This document shows positions 8,467 through 16,054 of a stretch of DNA of 31,853 bases, in pieces (the stretch's first letter is position 1; the number at the start of each line of letters is the position of its first letter). The position numbers and the translations under genes were made by a program. The notes beneath the pieces are model-generated. The model was given only the letters and a program-made list of their open reading frames with translations, searched no databases and had not been told where the DNA came from. Source of the stretch: JBNARI01 sp049718765 (GTDB lineage Bacteria; Bacillota; Sulfobacillia; DUMF01); the NCBI GenBank assembly GCA_049718765.1, contig JBNARI010000023.1:1-31853 (forward strand). Reading direction: 5' to 3'.

Positions 8467-8482
8467 GGGCATGATTCTTGCT
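8467..8482 (+). promoter_or_regulatory. sigma-54 (-24/-12) promoter of the ureohydrolase-formimino operon
   Basis: The sequence GGGCATG-ATTC-TTGCT fits the sigma-54 consensus TGGCAYR-N4-TTGCW with one mismatch at the first base. It keeps the essential GG (8468-8469) and GC (8480-8481) ten bases apart. Transcription would start near 8493, giving a leader of about 30 bases before the ATG at 8524. A sigma-54 activator gene carrying GAFTGA lies in the divergent operon. Confidence 0.72.
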
Positions 8483-8484
8483 TG

Positions 8485-8508
8485 ACCTTACGTTCAGCAT
8501 AGTAAGGT
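8485..8508. promoter_or_regulatory. palindrome over the predicted transcription start
   Basis: ACCTTAC (8485-8491) and GTAAGGT (8502-8508) form a perfect 7-base inverted repeat with a 10-base spacer. It begins three bases after the -12 promoter element and ends just before the ribosome site. This spacing suits a repressor operator or a leader-RNA element, but no matching repressor gene is in the window. Confidence 0.4.
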
Positions 8509-8523
8509 GTGGGAGGCCGTGCT

Positions 8524-9495
8524 ATGGTGAAGAACGCCAAGGCCAACATGTCGTTCACAGGTATTGCCAGCTTTGCCAAGTTGCCGATCGTTGAACGACC
8601 AGAGCCTGGGCAAGCCGATGCAGTGATCGTGGGTGTGCCGTACGATGCAGGCATCGGGTTCAGGCCTGGTGCGAGGTTTGGCCCCAGGGCAATAAGGGAA
8701 ATGTCCACGCGCTATGCCTTTGGCCAAGCAGCGAGTACGGAACCAGGTTACTTTGACATCGACTGCGGAAGCAGGTTCTTGGAGTGGCCGCAAATTGTAG
8801 ACCTTGGCGACGTAGACGTGCTCTACTTGGACACTGACTACACCTTCAACCAGATAACCACCACTGTTGCGCAAATCGTCAGGAGTGGCGCAATTCCTGT
8901 AGTGCTGGGCGGGGACCATTCCATAACCTTCCCTGTAGTTAAAGGCCTTGAGGAGGTGGGGGAATTTTGCATCCTTCACTTGGACGCGCACCTGGATTTC
9001 AAAGACTCGGTGCTCGGGGTGAAGCTGGGCAACTCCAGCCCCATCCGCAGGGTGGCTGAACTGCCCTTCGTTGAATCCATTGTGACCATTGGGGCAAGGG
9101 GCATCCGCACGTCAGAGGTAGACCTTAAGGCTGCGTTGAGCAGGGGGAACATAATCATACCTGCCTCGAAGATCCTGGAGCACGGGGTGGAGTACAGTTT
9201 GAACCGCATACCTCGGTGCGCCAAGTACTATCTTACCGTGGACATAGACGTTCTCGACCCATCAATTGCCCCTGGCACGGGCAGCCCAGAGCCAGACGGG
9301 CTGTGTTACAGGCACGTGAAGCAGATCGTCAAGCACGTGGCAGAGTGCTGCGAATTGGTGGGCATCGACGTTGTGGAAGTGAACCCCTACCTGGACCCGA
9401 CGCAGCGCACGCCGCTGATTGCATCTAGGTTGATAATTGAAGCCCTCGGACTGGCGTTTGCGGGGCCGACTGGTAGGAAACGGGGAGGTAGGTAA
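8524..9495 (+). CDS. ureohydrolase (arginase/agmatinase/formimidoylglutamase superfamily)
   Basis: This 323-residue manganese hydrolase cleaves a guanidino or formimino group. Metal ligands are visible: H132 (GGDHS), D154/H156/D158 (DAHLD) and D240/D242 (VDIDVLDP), followed by SIAPGTGSPEPDG. At the position where agmatinases have HGTPFRR and arginases a proton-shuttling His, this protein has NSSPIRR, with N170 in place of the His. That argues against a plain agmatinase, and the neighbouring formimino genes make a HutG-like (formimino amino acid) role attractive; this is inference. The ATG at 8524, seven bases after GGGAGG, is preferred to the in-frame GTG at 8509. It is the first gene of the operon, and the ribosome site of the next gene lies at its 3' end. 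Confidence 0.9.
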   Translation: MVKNAKANMSFTGIASFAKLPIVERPEPGQADAVIVGVPYDAGIGFRPGARFGPRAIREMSTRYAFGQAASTEPGYFDIDCGSRFLEWPQIVDLGDVDVLYLDTDYTFNQITTTVAQIVRSGAIPVVLGGDHSITFPVVKGLEEVGEFCILHLDAHLDFKDSVLGVKLGNSSPIRRVAELPFVESIVTIGARGIRTSEVDLKAALSRGNIIIPASKILEHGVEYSLNRIPRCAKYYLTVDIDVLDPSIAPGTGSPEPDGLCYRHVKQIVKHVAECCELVGIDVVEVNPYLDPTQRTPLIASRLIIEALGLAFAGPTGRKRGGR

Positions 9496-9496
9496 A

Positions 9497-10393
9497 ATGA
9501 ACAGGATCGTTGAGTGTGTACCGAATTTCAGCGAAGGTCGTCGCAAGGAGGTAGTTGAGACGATTGTAGAGCCCTTCAGGAGGGCAGAGGGTGTCAAGCT
9601 CCTTGATTACTCTTCTGACCCGGACCACAACAGAACGGTGGTGACAGTGGTTGGCGAGCCCGAATCAGTGCTCTCTGCCACCTACGAGGCAATTCGTGCT
9701 GCCACTGCTTTGATCAACATGGAGGAGCACAAGGGGGCACATCCCCGCATGGGTGCCACGGACGTGGTGCCTTTCGTGCCGATAAAGAACGTCTCCATGG
9801 AAGACTGCGTTGAACTTGCCAGGAGACTCGGAGAAATGGTAGGCAGGGAGCTCCAGATCCCAGTGTACCTTTACGAAGCAGCTGCAACTTCGCCCCAGCG
9901 GACCAACTTGGCTGACATTCGCAAAGGGGAGTACGAAGGCTGGAAGACAAAGATAACCCTACCGGAATGGGCGCCAGACTTTGGCCCCAATCGGCTGCAT
10001 CCCACTGCGGGTGCCACCGTGATTGGCGCCCGGATGCCGCTTATTGCGTTCAACGTGAACTTGGCCACTAGTGACATTAAGATTGCCAACGCAATTGCCC
10101 GAGCAGTGAGGCACATAAATGGCGGGCTTCGGTACGTCAAGGCTTTGGGTATCGAGTTGAAGGAAAAGGGAATTGTGCAAGTGTCAATGAACATGACGGA
10201 TTACACCAAAACCCCGCTTTACCGTGCAATGGAACTCATAAGAGCCGAGGCAAGGCGCTACGGCGTGTCAATCCTGTCCAGTGAGATAGTTGGCTTGACT
10301 CCAATGCAGGCGCTGATCGATGCTGCGGCGTATTACCTGCAACTTGAAGAGTTCTCCCTGAGTCAGGTGTTGGAAAACAGGCTTTACGAGTGA
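9497..10393 (+). CDS. ftcD: glutamate formimidoyltransferase
   Basis: This 298-residue protein matches the stand-alone formiminotransferase, which moves a formimino group from formiminoglutamate (or formiminoglycine in purine fermenters) to tetrahydrofolate. It begins with the hallmark MNRIVECVPNFSEGR. The conserved HKGAHPRMGATDVVPFVP segment places a His at residue 82, the position of the catalytic His in the animal bifunctional enzyme. The ATG at 9497 follows GGAGGT (9484-9489) and fits the family N-terminus; an in-frame upstream start lies inside the ureohydrolase gene and is rejected. Its partner cyclodeaminase is the last gene of the operon, separated by transporter and ligase genes. Glutamate versus glycine as acceptor product cannot be told by eye. 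Confidence 0.93.
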   Translation: MNRIVECVPNFSEGRRKEVVETIVEPFRRAEGVKLLDYSSDPDHNRTVVTVVGEPESVLSATYEAIRAATALINMEEHKGAHPRMGATDVVPFVPIKNVSMEDCVELARRLGEMVGRELQIPVYLYEAAATSPQRTNLADIRKGEYEGWKTKITLPEWAPDFGPNRLHPTAGATVIGARMPLIAFNVNLATSDIKIANAIARAVRHINGGLRYVKALGIELKEKGIVQVSMNMTDYTKTPLYRAMELIRAEARRYGVSILSSEIVGLTPMQALIDAAAYYLQLEEFSLSQVLENRLYE

Positions 10394-10494
10394 GGAGCCA
10401 ATATGAGGAGGGGGTGGTGAGACTTCCGCGGTATCGACAGAGCGTGCAGCTGAGTAACAAAGTTCAATTCTTGTGAGCAGGGGGGTAAAGCTTG

Positions 10495-11556
10495 ATGCTG
10501 TTCCGAAAGAAGGAGTGGCTAGTTGCTCTTGGGCTTGTTGTAGTTATGGGCATAGGGGTAATGAGTGGATGTAGCCCGACACCGTCGGCCCAGAAGCCCG
10601 CAGAGAAACCGGCTGAGCAGCCCAAAGAAGCTCCCAAGACAAAGCTAACCATTGTGACAGGCTCCACCGGGGGGACTTACTATCCAGTTGGAACTATCCT
10701 CGCGGCGCTTTGGAGCGACAAGCTGGGGTCTGCTGGGATTTCGGCGTCAGCCCAGTCATCTGGTGGCACTGCGGAGAACTTAAACATGATCAAGAGTGGC
10801 GAGGCGCAGCTGGCCATAGCCATGACAAACCTCACCTGGTTCAACTTCAAGGGGATCGAGCAGTACAAAGACAAAGCCAACCCCAACTTGAGGTTCATTA
10901 CGGCGCTCTGGCCAGACGTAACCCAGTTCGTGGTGACCAAGGCCTCCAAGATAGAGTCAATCAAGGACATCAAGGGCAAGAGGTTTGGCGTAGGGGCGGC
11001 TGGCAGTGGCACTGAGTACAGCAGCAGGATGATCCTCAAGGTGATCGGCGGTCTCGAGTACAAGGATTTCAAGCCGGAACACCTGGGTTATTTCGAGTGC
11101 TCCCAGGCAATGCAGAACGGCCAACTGGATGGGTTCAATGCCGAGGGCGGTATTCCCACTGCTGCGGTGTCCGAGATCTTTGCCTCACAGACTCCTGTCA
11201 AACTGCTGGAATTCTCTGACCAGGACTATGCCAAGCTAAAGGCAGAGGTGCCCTTCTACGTACAGTACACGATTCCTGCCAATACCTACAAAGGGCAGAC
11301 CCAGGCAGTCAAGACACTGGGTGTGAAGTGCGCACTCATATGCAGCAACAGCCTGCCCGAAGACGTCGTGTATAACCTGGTCAAGACCATGTACGACAAC
11401 CTCAACCAAATTAAGGGTTCCCACAAGGCGCTTGAGTACCTCACCCTCGAGAAGGCTGTGGAGGGACTGCCGCCAGTTCCGCTCCATCCAGGTGCTGTGA
11501 AGTACTTCAGGGAAAAGGGCGTCAAGGTCCCAGACGAACTGCTGTCCAAGTCTTAA
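10495..11556 (+). CDS. TRAP transporter substrate receptor, TAXI family (lipoprotein)
   Basis: This 353-residue extracytoplasmic receptor has an N-terminal signal ending in a lipobox (VMSGC, lipid-modified C26). A Pro/Lys/Glu-rich linker (about 28-50) follows, then the TAXI-family domain beginning LTIVTGSTGGTYYPVG. Later landmarks are SGGTAENLNMIKSGEAQLAI, KRFGVGAAGSGTE and the QLDGFNAEGG segment. TAXI receptors feed fused TRAP permeases that use an ion gradient; described ligands include glutamate-like and other small organic acids. The ATG at 10495, eight bases after AGGGGGGT, is favoured over the adjoining TTG. Its ligand should be the compound processed by the enzymes around it. Confidence 0.93.
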   Translation: MLFRKKEWLVALGLVVVMGIGVMSGCSPTPSAQKPAEKPAEQPKEAPKTKLTIVTGSTGGTYYPVGTILAALWSDKLGSAGISASAQSSGGTAENLNMIKSGEAQLAIAMTNLTWFNFKGIEQYKDKANPNLRFITALWPDVTQFVVTKASKIESIKDIKGKRFGVGAAGSGTEYSSRMILKVIGGLEYKDFKPEHLGYFECSQAMQNGQLDGFNAEGGIPTAAVSEIFASQTPVKLLEFSDQDYAKLKAEVPFYVQYTIPANTYKGQTQAVKTLGVKCALICSNSLPEDVVYNLVKTMYDNLNQIKGSHKALEYLTLEKAVEGLPPVPLHPGAVKYFREKGVKVPDELLSKS

Positions 11557-11572
11557 CTGCTGGGAATGTGGA

Positions 11573-11609
11573 CCTGCAGGGGAAAGGAGCCAAACCCGTC
11601 CCCTGCAGG
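11573..11609 (+). promoter_or_regulatory. strong stem-loop between receptor and permease genes
   Basis: CCTGCAGGGG (11573-11582) and CCCCTGCAGG (11600-11609) form a perfect 10-bp stem with a 17-base loop, directly after the receptor stop codon. No T-run follows, so it is not a classical terminator. In transport operons such stems often protect the upstream message and raise receptor output over permease; that role is inferred. Confidence 0.65.
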
Positions 11610-11637
11610 GTTGCGTGTTACGGGAGGAGGTTTGGCC

Positions 11638-13608
11638 GTGCAAGCTTGCACACGGCGAGGTGTTGGTGCATTTCGTTTGAATCTGACTGAGCCCTCTGTA
11701 CAACGCAGCCTGGCAAGGCCGTGGCTTGACGTGGTGACCGTGATTGCAGTGGTTGCCTCCGTTATGCACATATGGATGAACAGTTTCAGCCTGATGATTG
11801 CGATCAAGCGCAATGCACTTCATCTGGCGTTCATGCTCGGGCTCACGTTTCTGGTTTACCCGGCTCGCAGGAACTCCCCCAAAGACAGGTTTACCGTCTG
11901 GGACGCAGTATTAGCTGTCTTGTCAGGAGCTTGTGGGCTTTACATCTACTTCGTTTACGACCGGCTTGTGGAAACCGCGCTGGTGCCCATACCGGCAGAC
12001 TACGTGATGGCGATAATTGCAGTGCTGCTGGTACTGGAAGGTGCCCGCAGGGCAGTGGGAAGCGTGCTGCCCTTGCTTGCAATTGTGTTCCTGTTGTATG
12101 CCAGGTACGGGTACTTGCTCCCAGGTCCCATATCCCACCGGGGCTTCTCCTGGGCAAGGATACTCACCAGGATGTACATGACTGACGAAGGCTTGTTTGG
12201 CGTGACCCTGATGGTTTCTGCTTCCTACGTGTTCATGTTCATTGTGTTTGGCGCCTTCCTGAGCAAGACTGGTACCGCCAAGTTCTTCAACGATTTGGCC
12301 TTGTCCCTGGCGGGAAGACTCCGGGGAGGTCCTGCACAAGTTGCGGTGTTTGGCAGCGCCATCATGGGCACCATTAGCGGAAGCGCCCAGGCCAATGTAG
12401 TCACTACTGGCACCTTCACCATACCTCTGATGAAGAGCGTGGGGTACAAACCTTACTTTGCGGGAGCAGTTGAAGCCGTCGCGTCCACCGGGGGCATCCT
12501 CATGCCACCAATCATGGGCGCAGCAGCCTTCATGATGGCCAGTTTCCTTGGCGTGCCCTACGTGCGCATCATGGCCGCCGGAGTAATTCCCGCACTCTTC
12601 TATTATTTTGCGGTGTTCTTAATGGTGGACCTGGAGGCAAAACGGCTTGGCCTCAGGGGGCTGCCTAAGGAGCAGCTCCCAGACCCAAAGAAAGTACTGC
12701 TCGAAGGGGGCCACCTGCTCTTGCCAATAGTCGTGATCGTCGCGATGCTTGTCAAGGGGTACACCCCCCTATACGCTGCGTTCTTTGGGCTTGTGGCAAC
12801 TGTTGCCTGCAGCTTTCTGCGGAGGTCGACCTGGATGACCCTGCCCAAGGTGCTCGAAGCCCTGGCAGAGGGAGCGCGCAGCGCGATTTCCGTTGGCACC
12901 TCATGCGCGGTTGTTGGGTTCATAGTTGGTACTGTTTCCATGACTGGGTTGGGCCAGGTGATTGCACTCAACATCATGAGGCTGTCCATGGGTCAGCTGT
13001 GGCTTGCTTTAGTGCTGGTAATGGTAGCAGCCATGGTGCTTGGCATGGGCTTGCCCGCTGAGGCTTGCTACATTGTGACTGCAAGCGTTGCAGCACCTGC
13101 CCTGGTGAAAATGGGCGTCCTGCCGCTGGCAGCCCATTTCTTCGTGTTTTACTATGGCACTCTGTCCTGCGTGATACCGCCGGTTGCGCTGACCTCTTAT
13201 ACTGCCGCTGGAATTGCGGGGGACAACCCAACAAAGGTGGCCCTCACAGGCTTAAAGCTTGCGATGGCGGGTCTGATAATCCCGTACTTCTTCGTGTATC
13301 AGCCAATGCTGCTCATGCAGGACGTCCAGCCGTTGAGACTGATTTGGGCAGTCGTGTCTGGAGCAATCGGAATCTGGTGTCTCGCCTCGGCTGCACAGAA
13401 CTACATTGCTCAGGCCCTTGCTCCCATGGAACGGCTGCTGTTCTTTGCTGCTGCGGTGTGCCTCATAGATCCCAACGTGGTGACTGACCTGGTGGGGTTC
13501 GTTGCGCTTGCTGCAGGGCTGGCTTGGTACTTAGTGCGCACCAGGGCTCGTGGTGTGAAGATTACATCATTCCAGAGCAAAGATGGGGGTGGGGGAGGGG
13601 TTGCATGA
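11638..13608 (+). CDS. TRAP transporter fused permease (4TM + 12TM), TAXI type
   Basis: This is a 656-residue, highly hydrophobic protein with the small (DctQ-like) and large (DctM-like) TRAP membrane subunits in one chain, as is normal for TAXI systems. The large-subunit part has characteristic segments such as GSAIMGTISGSAQANVVTTG, STGGILMPPIMGAAAFMMA and LGMGLPAEACYIV. The longest frame starts at 11566, but that start lies before the stem-loop. The GTG at 11638 follows GGGAGGAGG with good spacing and is the likely start. Its stop overlaps the start of the ligase gene by four bases (ATGA), so transporter and enzyme are translationally coupled. Confidence 0.93.
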   Translation: MQACTRRGVGAFRLNLTEPSVQRSLARPWLDVVTVIAVVASVMHIWMNSFSLMIAIKRNALHLAFMLGLTFLVYPARRNSPKDRFTVWDAVLAVLSGACGLYIYFVYDRLVETALVPIPADYVMAIIAVLLVLEGARRAVGSVLPLLAIVFLLYARYGYLLPGPISHRGFSWARILTRMYMTDEGLFGVTLMVSASYVFMFIVFGAFLSKTGTAKFFNDLALSLAGRLRGGPAQVAVFGSAIMGTISGSAQANVVTTGTFTIPLMKSVGYKPYFAGAVEAVASTGGILMPPIMGAAAFMMASFLGVPYVRIMAAGVIPALFYYFAVFLMVDLEAKRLGLRGLPKEQLPDPKKVLLEGGHLLLPIVVIVAMLVKGYTPLYAAFFGLVATVACSFLRRSTWMTLPKVLEALAEGARSAISVGTSCAVVGFIVGTVSMTGLGQVIALNIMRLSMGQLWLALVLVMVAAMVLGMGLPAEACYIVTASVAAPALVKMGVLPLAAHFFVFYYGTLSCVIPPVALTSYTAAGIAGDNPTKVALTGLKLAMAGLIIPYFFVYQPMLLMQDVQPLRLIWAVVSGAIGIWCLASAAQNYIAQALAPMERLLFFAAAVCLIDPNVVTDLVGFVALAAGLAWYLVRTRARGVKITSFQSKDGGGGGVA

Positions 13609-15275
13609 CCACAATGATCCGGATGGCCAAATCGCCTGGACTGAGACCCATTACCGAGATTGTCCGGGAACTCGGGTTGAACGAGGACGAAGTGTATTGT
13701 TACGGCCCGTACAAAGCCAAGGTGGACCACCGGGTGATCCGCCGGTTAGGTGAGGGAAACTCCAAGCTAATCCTGGTTACTGCAATTAACCCTACGCCTG
13801 CAGGCGAGGGCAAGACAACCACAACTATAGGGCTGGGCGATGCGCTGAGACGCCTTGGGAAAAAGTCCATGGTTACCCTCAGAGAGCCCTCCCTTGGGCC
13901 CGTGTTCGGCGTGAAAGGCGGAGCAACAGGCGGGGGGCTTGCACGGGTAGAGCCGTCGGACGAGATCAACCTCCACTTCACAGGCGACATTCATGCTGTG
14001 GGGTCAGCAAACAACTTGCTTGCAGCCATGCTGGACAACCACATTTACCACGGCAACAGTTTGGGCATTGATACCAGGAGAGTAGTGTGGCGGCGGTGCC
14101 TGGACATGAATGACCGGCAGCTGCGGTTCGTGGTGAGCGGGCTTGGGGGAAAGGCTAACGGGCTGCCCAGGGAAGACGGTTTCGACATCACTGCGGCTTC
14201 AGAGGTGATGGCAGTACTGTGCCTGGCAAAGGACTTGGCCGACCTGAAAGAAAGGCTTGCGAGGATGGTAGTAGCTTTCACGCGCGATGGCAGGCCAGTC
14301 ACTGCAGGTGATTTGAAGGCCCAGGGGGCCGTGACGGCACTTCTGAAGGACGCGTTCAACCCCAACCTGGTCCAGACCCTCGAAGGCACGCCGGTGTTTG
14401 TCCATGGGGGACCGTTTGCCAACATTGCCCACGGATGCAATTCTCTAGTAGCCACGAGGCTTGCGCTGGGGCTTGCGGATTACGTGGTTACAGAAGCTGG
14501 GTTTGGTGCTGACCTGGGTGCGGAGAAATTCATAGACATCAAGTGCAGGGTGGGAGGGCTGAAGCCCGACGCAGTGGTGATTGTGACCAGCGTGAGGGCC
14601 TTGAAGCACCACGGTGGAGCAGGCAGGCTAGAACTGGGCAACGAGAACATGGAGGCCCTCCACAAGGGGTTGGAAAACCTAAGGAAGCACGTGGAGAACG
14701 TACGGGACAAGTTTGGGCTCCCGGTAGCGGTGGCAGTCAATCGCTTCCCCACCGATAGCCAAGCGGAGCTAGAGGCGGTGCTGGAAGGCTGCAGAGCCAT
14801 GGGAGTGCCCGGAGCTGTGTCTGAGGTTTATTCCAGGGGAGGGGAGGGCGGCATTGAGCTAGCCCGCCATGTGATGCACCTTTGTGAAGCCAGCAAAAAC
14901 CAGTTCAAGTTCCTCTACCCGTTGGAGCTTGGCCTCAAGCAGAAGATGGAGGTTATTGCCAGGGAAATATGCGGGGCAGACGGGGTCCAGTTCCGGAAGG
15001 AAGCTGATAACGAAATAAGCTACATCGAGGAGCTGGGGTACGGTAATCTCCCGGTTTGCATGGCCAAGACTCAGTACTCGCTTTCTGACGATCCCAAGAT
15101 AGTGGGCAGGCCGAAGGGCTTTAAGATAACGGTTAGGAGTGCAAAGCTTTGTGCTGGGGCTGGTTTCGTCGTAGCCATTACTGGGGACATCATGACTATG
15201 CCTGGACTTCCCAGGGAACCAGCCGCAGAAAAGGTGGACGTTGATGGGAATGGCCAGATAACGGGGATTTCGTAA
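13605..15275 (+). CDS. fhs: formate--tetrahydrofolate ligase (formyl-THF synthetase)
   Basis: This 556-residue protein has the normal length for the enzyme that interconverts formate, ATP and THF with 10-formyl-THF, ADP and phosphate. The P-loop PTPAGEGKTTTT begins near residue 63. Other family segments are REPSLGPVFGVKGGATGGG, HFTGDIHAVGSANNLLAA and TEAGFGADLGAEKF. In acetogens it runs towards formyl-THF. Inside this formimino operon it more likely runs in reverse, giving formate and ATP, as in purine- and histidine-fermenting anaerobes. The ATG at 13605 follows a G-rich ribosome site (GGGGGAGGGG) and overlaps the permease stop. A methenyl-THF cyclohydrolase (FolD), needed between cyclodeaminase and this enzyme, is not in the window. 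Confidence 0.97.
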   Translation: MTTMIRMAKSPGLRPITEIVRELGLNEDEVYCYGPYKAKVDHRVIRRLGEGNSKLILVTAINPTPAGEGKTTTTIGLGDALRRLGKKSMVTLREPSLGPVFGVKGGATGGGLARVEPSDEINLHFTGDIHAVGSANNLLAAMLDNHIYHGNSLGIDTRRVVWRRCLDMNDRQLRFVVSGLGGKANGLPREDGFDITAASEVMAVLCLAKDLADLKERLARMVVAFTRDGRPVTAGDLKAQGAVTALLKDAFNPNLVQTLEGTPVFVHGGPFANIAHGCNSLVATRLALGLADYVVTEAGFGADLGAEKFIDIKCRVGGLKPDAVVIVTSVRALKHHGGAGRLELGNENMEALHKGLENLRKHVENVRDKFGLPVAVAVNRFPTDSQAELEAVLEGCRAMGVPGAVSEVYSRGGEGGIELARHVMHLCEASKNQFKFLYPLELGLKQKMEVIAREICGADGVQFRKEADNEISYIEELGYGNLPVCMAKTQYSLSDDPKIVGRPKGFKITVRSAKLCAGAGFVVAITGDIMTMPGLPREPAAEKVDVDGNGQITGIS

Positions 15276-15293
15276 GCCGGGGGAGGGAAGGGA

Positions 15294-15920
15294 ATGCTCG
15301 TGGAGCTGACGCTTAAAGGATTCATGGAGGAGCTTGCCTCGAGGAGCCCCGCGCCGGGCGGTGGCTCGGCTTCTGCAGCTGTGGGTGCAATGGGTGCAGC
15401 CCTGGTGGCGATGGCAGCCAAGGTGACCCTGGGCAAGGAGAAGTTCAAAGACAGGGAGGGGCTCTTGCAGGGAATCGTGGTCCAGGCTGAGACTGCCAGG
15501 AACGCTATGCTTCTATTGGTGGACGAGGACACACAAGCTTTCAACGGAGTAGCAGAAGTGTTCAGGATGCCGAAGGGCACCCAAGAGGAGCAGCAGGCCA
15601 GGGCGAAAGCCATGGAGGACGCGCTGAAGCGGGCCACCACAGTTCCACTTCGCCTCATGGAAGAAGCCGTAGGGGCCCTTGAGTTGTGCAACAAGGCTGC
15701 GGCAAGCGTTGCCAAGTCTGTCATGAGCGACATAGGTGTGGGCGCGCTGTGTCTAGAAACTGCCCTGCAGGGTGCTTGGATGAACGTGAGGATAAACCTG
15801 ACTTCAATGAAAGACAAGAGTTTTGCGGAAAAGGCTGCTGCAAAGGCAGACGACCTGCTTTCTACGGGAACAAGGCTTGCCGAGGACACGCTTGAAAAGG
15901 TCCGACGCGGATTAGGTTGA
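15294..15920 (+). CDS. fchA: formimidotetrahydrofolate cyclodeaminase
   Basis: This 208-residue, mostly helical protein matches the stand-alone cyclodeaminase, which turns 5-formimino-THF into 5,10-methenyl-THF and ammonia. The N-terminal segment SPAPGGGSASAAVGAMGAALVAM (about 18-40) is the family signature, and NKAAASVAKSVMSDIGVGA lies in the C-terminal half. The ATG follows GGGGGAGGGAAGGG, 18 bases after the ligase stop. It completes the step after ftcD, although four genes away, and appears to be the last gene of the operon: the next gene is convergent. Confidence 0.95.
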   Translation: MLVELTLKGFMEELASRSPAPGGGSASAAVGAMGAALVAMAAKVTLGKEKFKDREGLLQGIVVQAETARNAMLLLVDEDTQAFNGVAEVFRMPKGTQEEQQARAKAMEDALKRATTVPLRLMEEAVGALELCNKAAASVAKSVMSDIGVGALCLETALQGAWMNVRINLTSMKDKSFAEKAAAKADDLLSTGTRLAEDTLEKVRRGLG

Positions 15921-16054
15921 GGCGTTGCTTTACTGTGGGCGCAGGGACTCCAGAGAGTATGGGCGAAGCCAAGTCATGCCTTGTGTGGCTCATCTTGGCG
16001 AAAGAAGCGTTCAGATATGCGAACGACCCAACTGAGTGGCCTGCACCCGTTCTG

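Noticed and set aside
15968..15999. GCCAAG/CTTGGC inverted repeat between the convergent fchA and isomerase genes as a terminator
   Set aside because: The stem is only six bases with a 20-base loop and no T-run on either strand.
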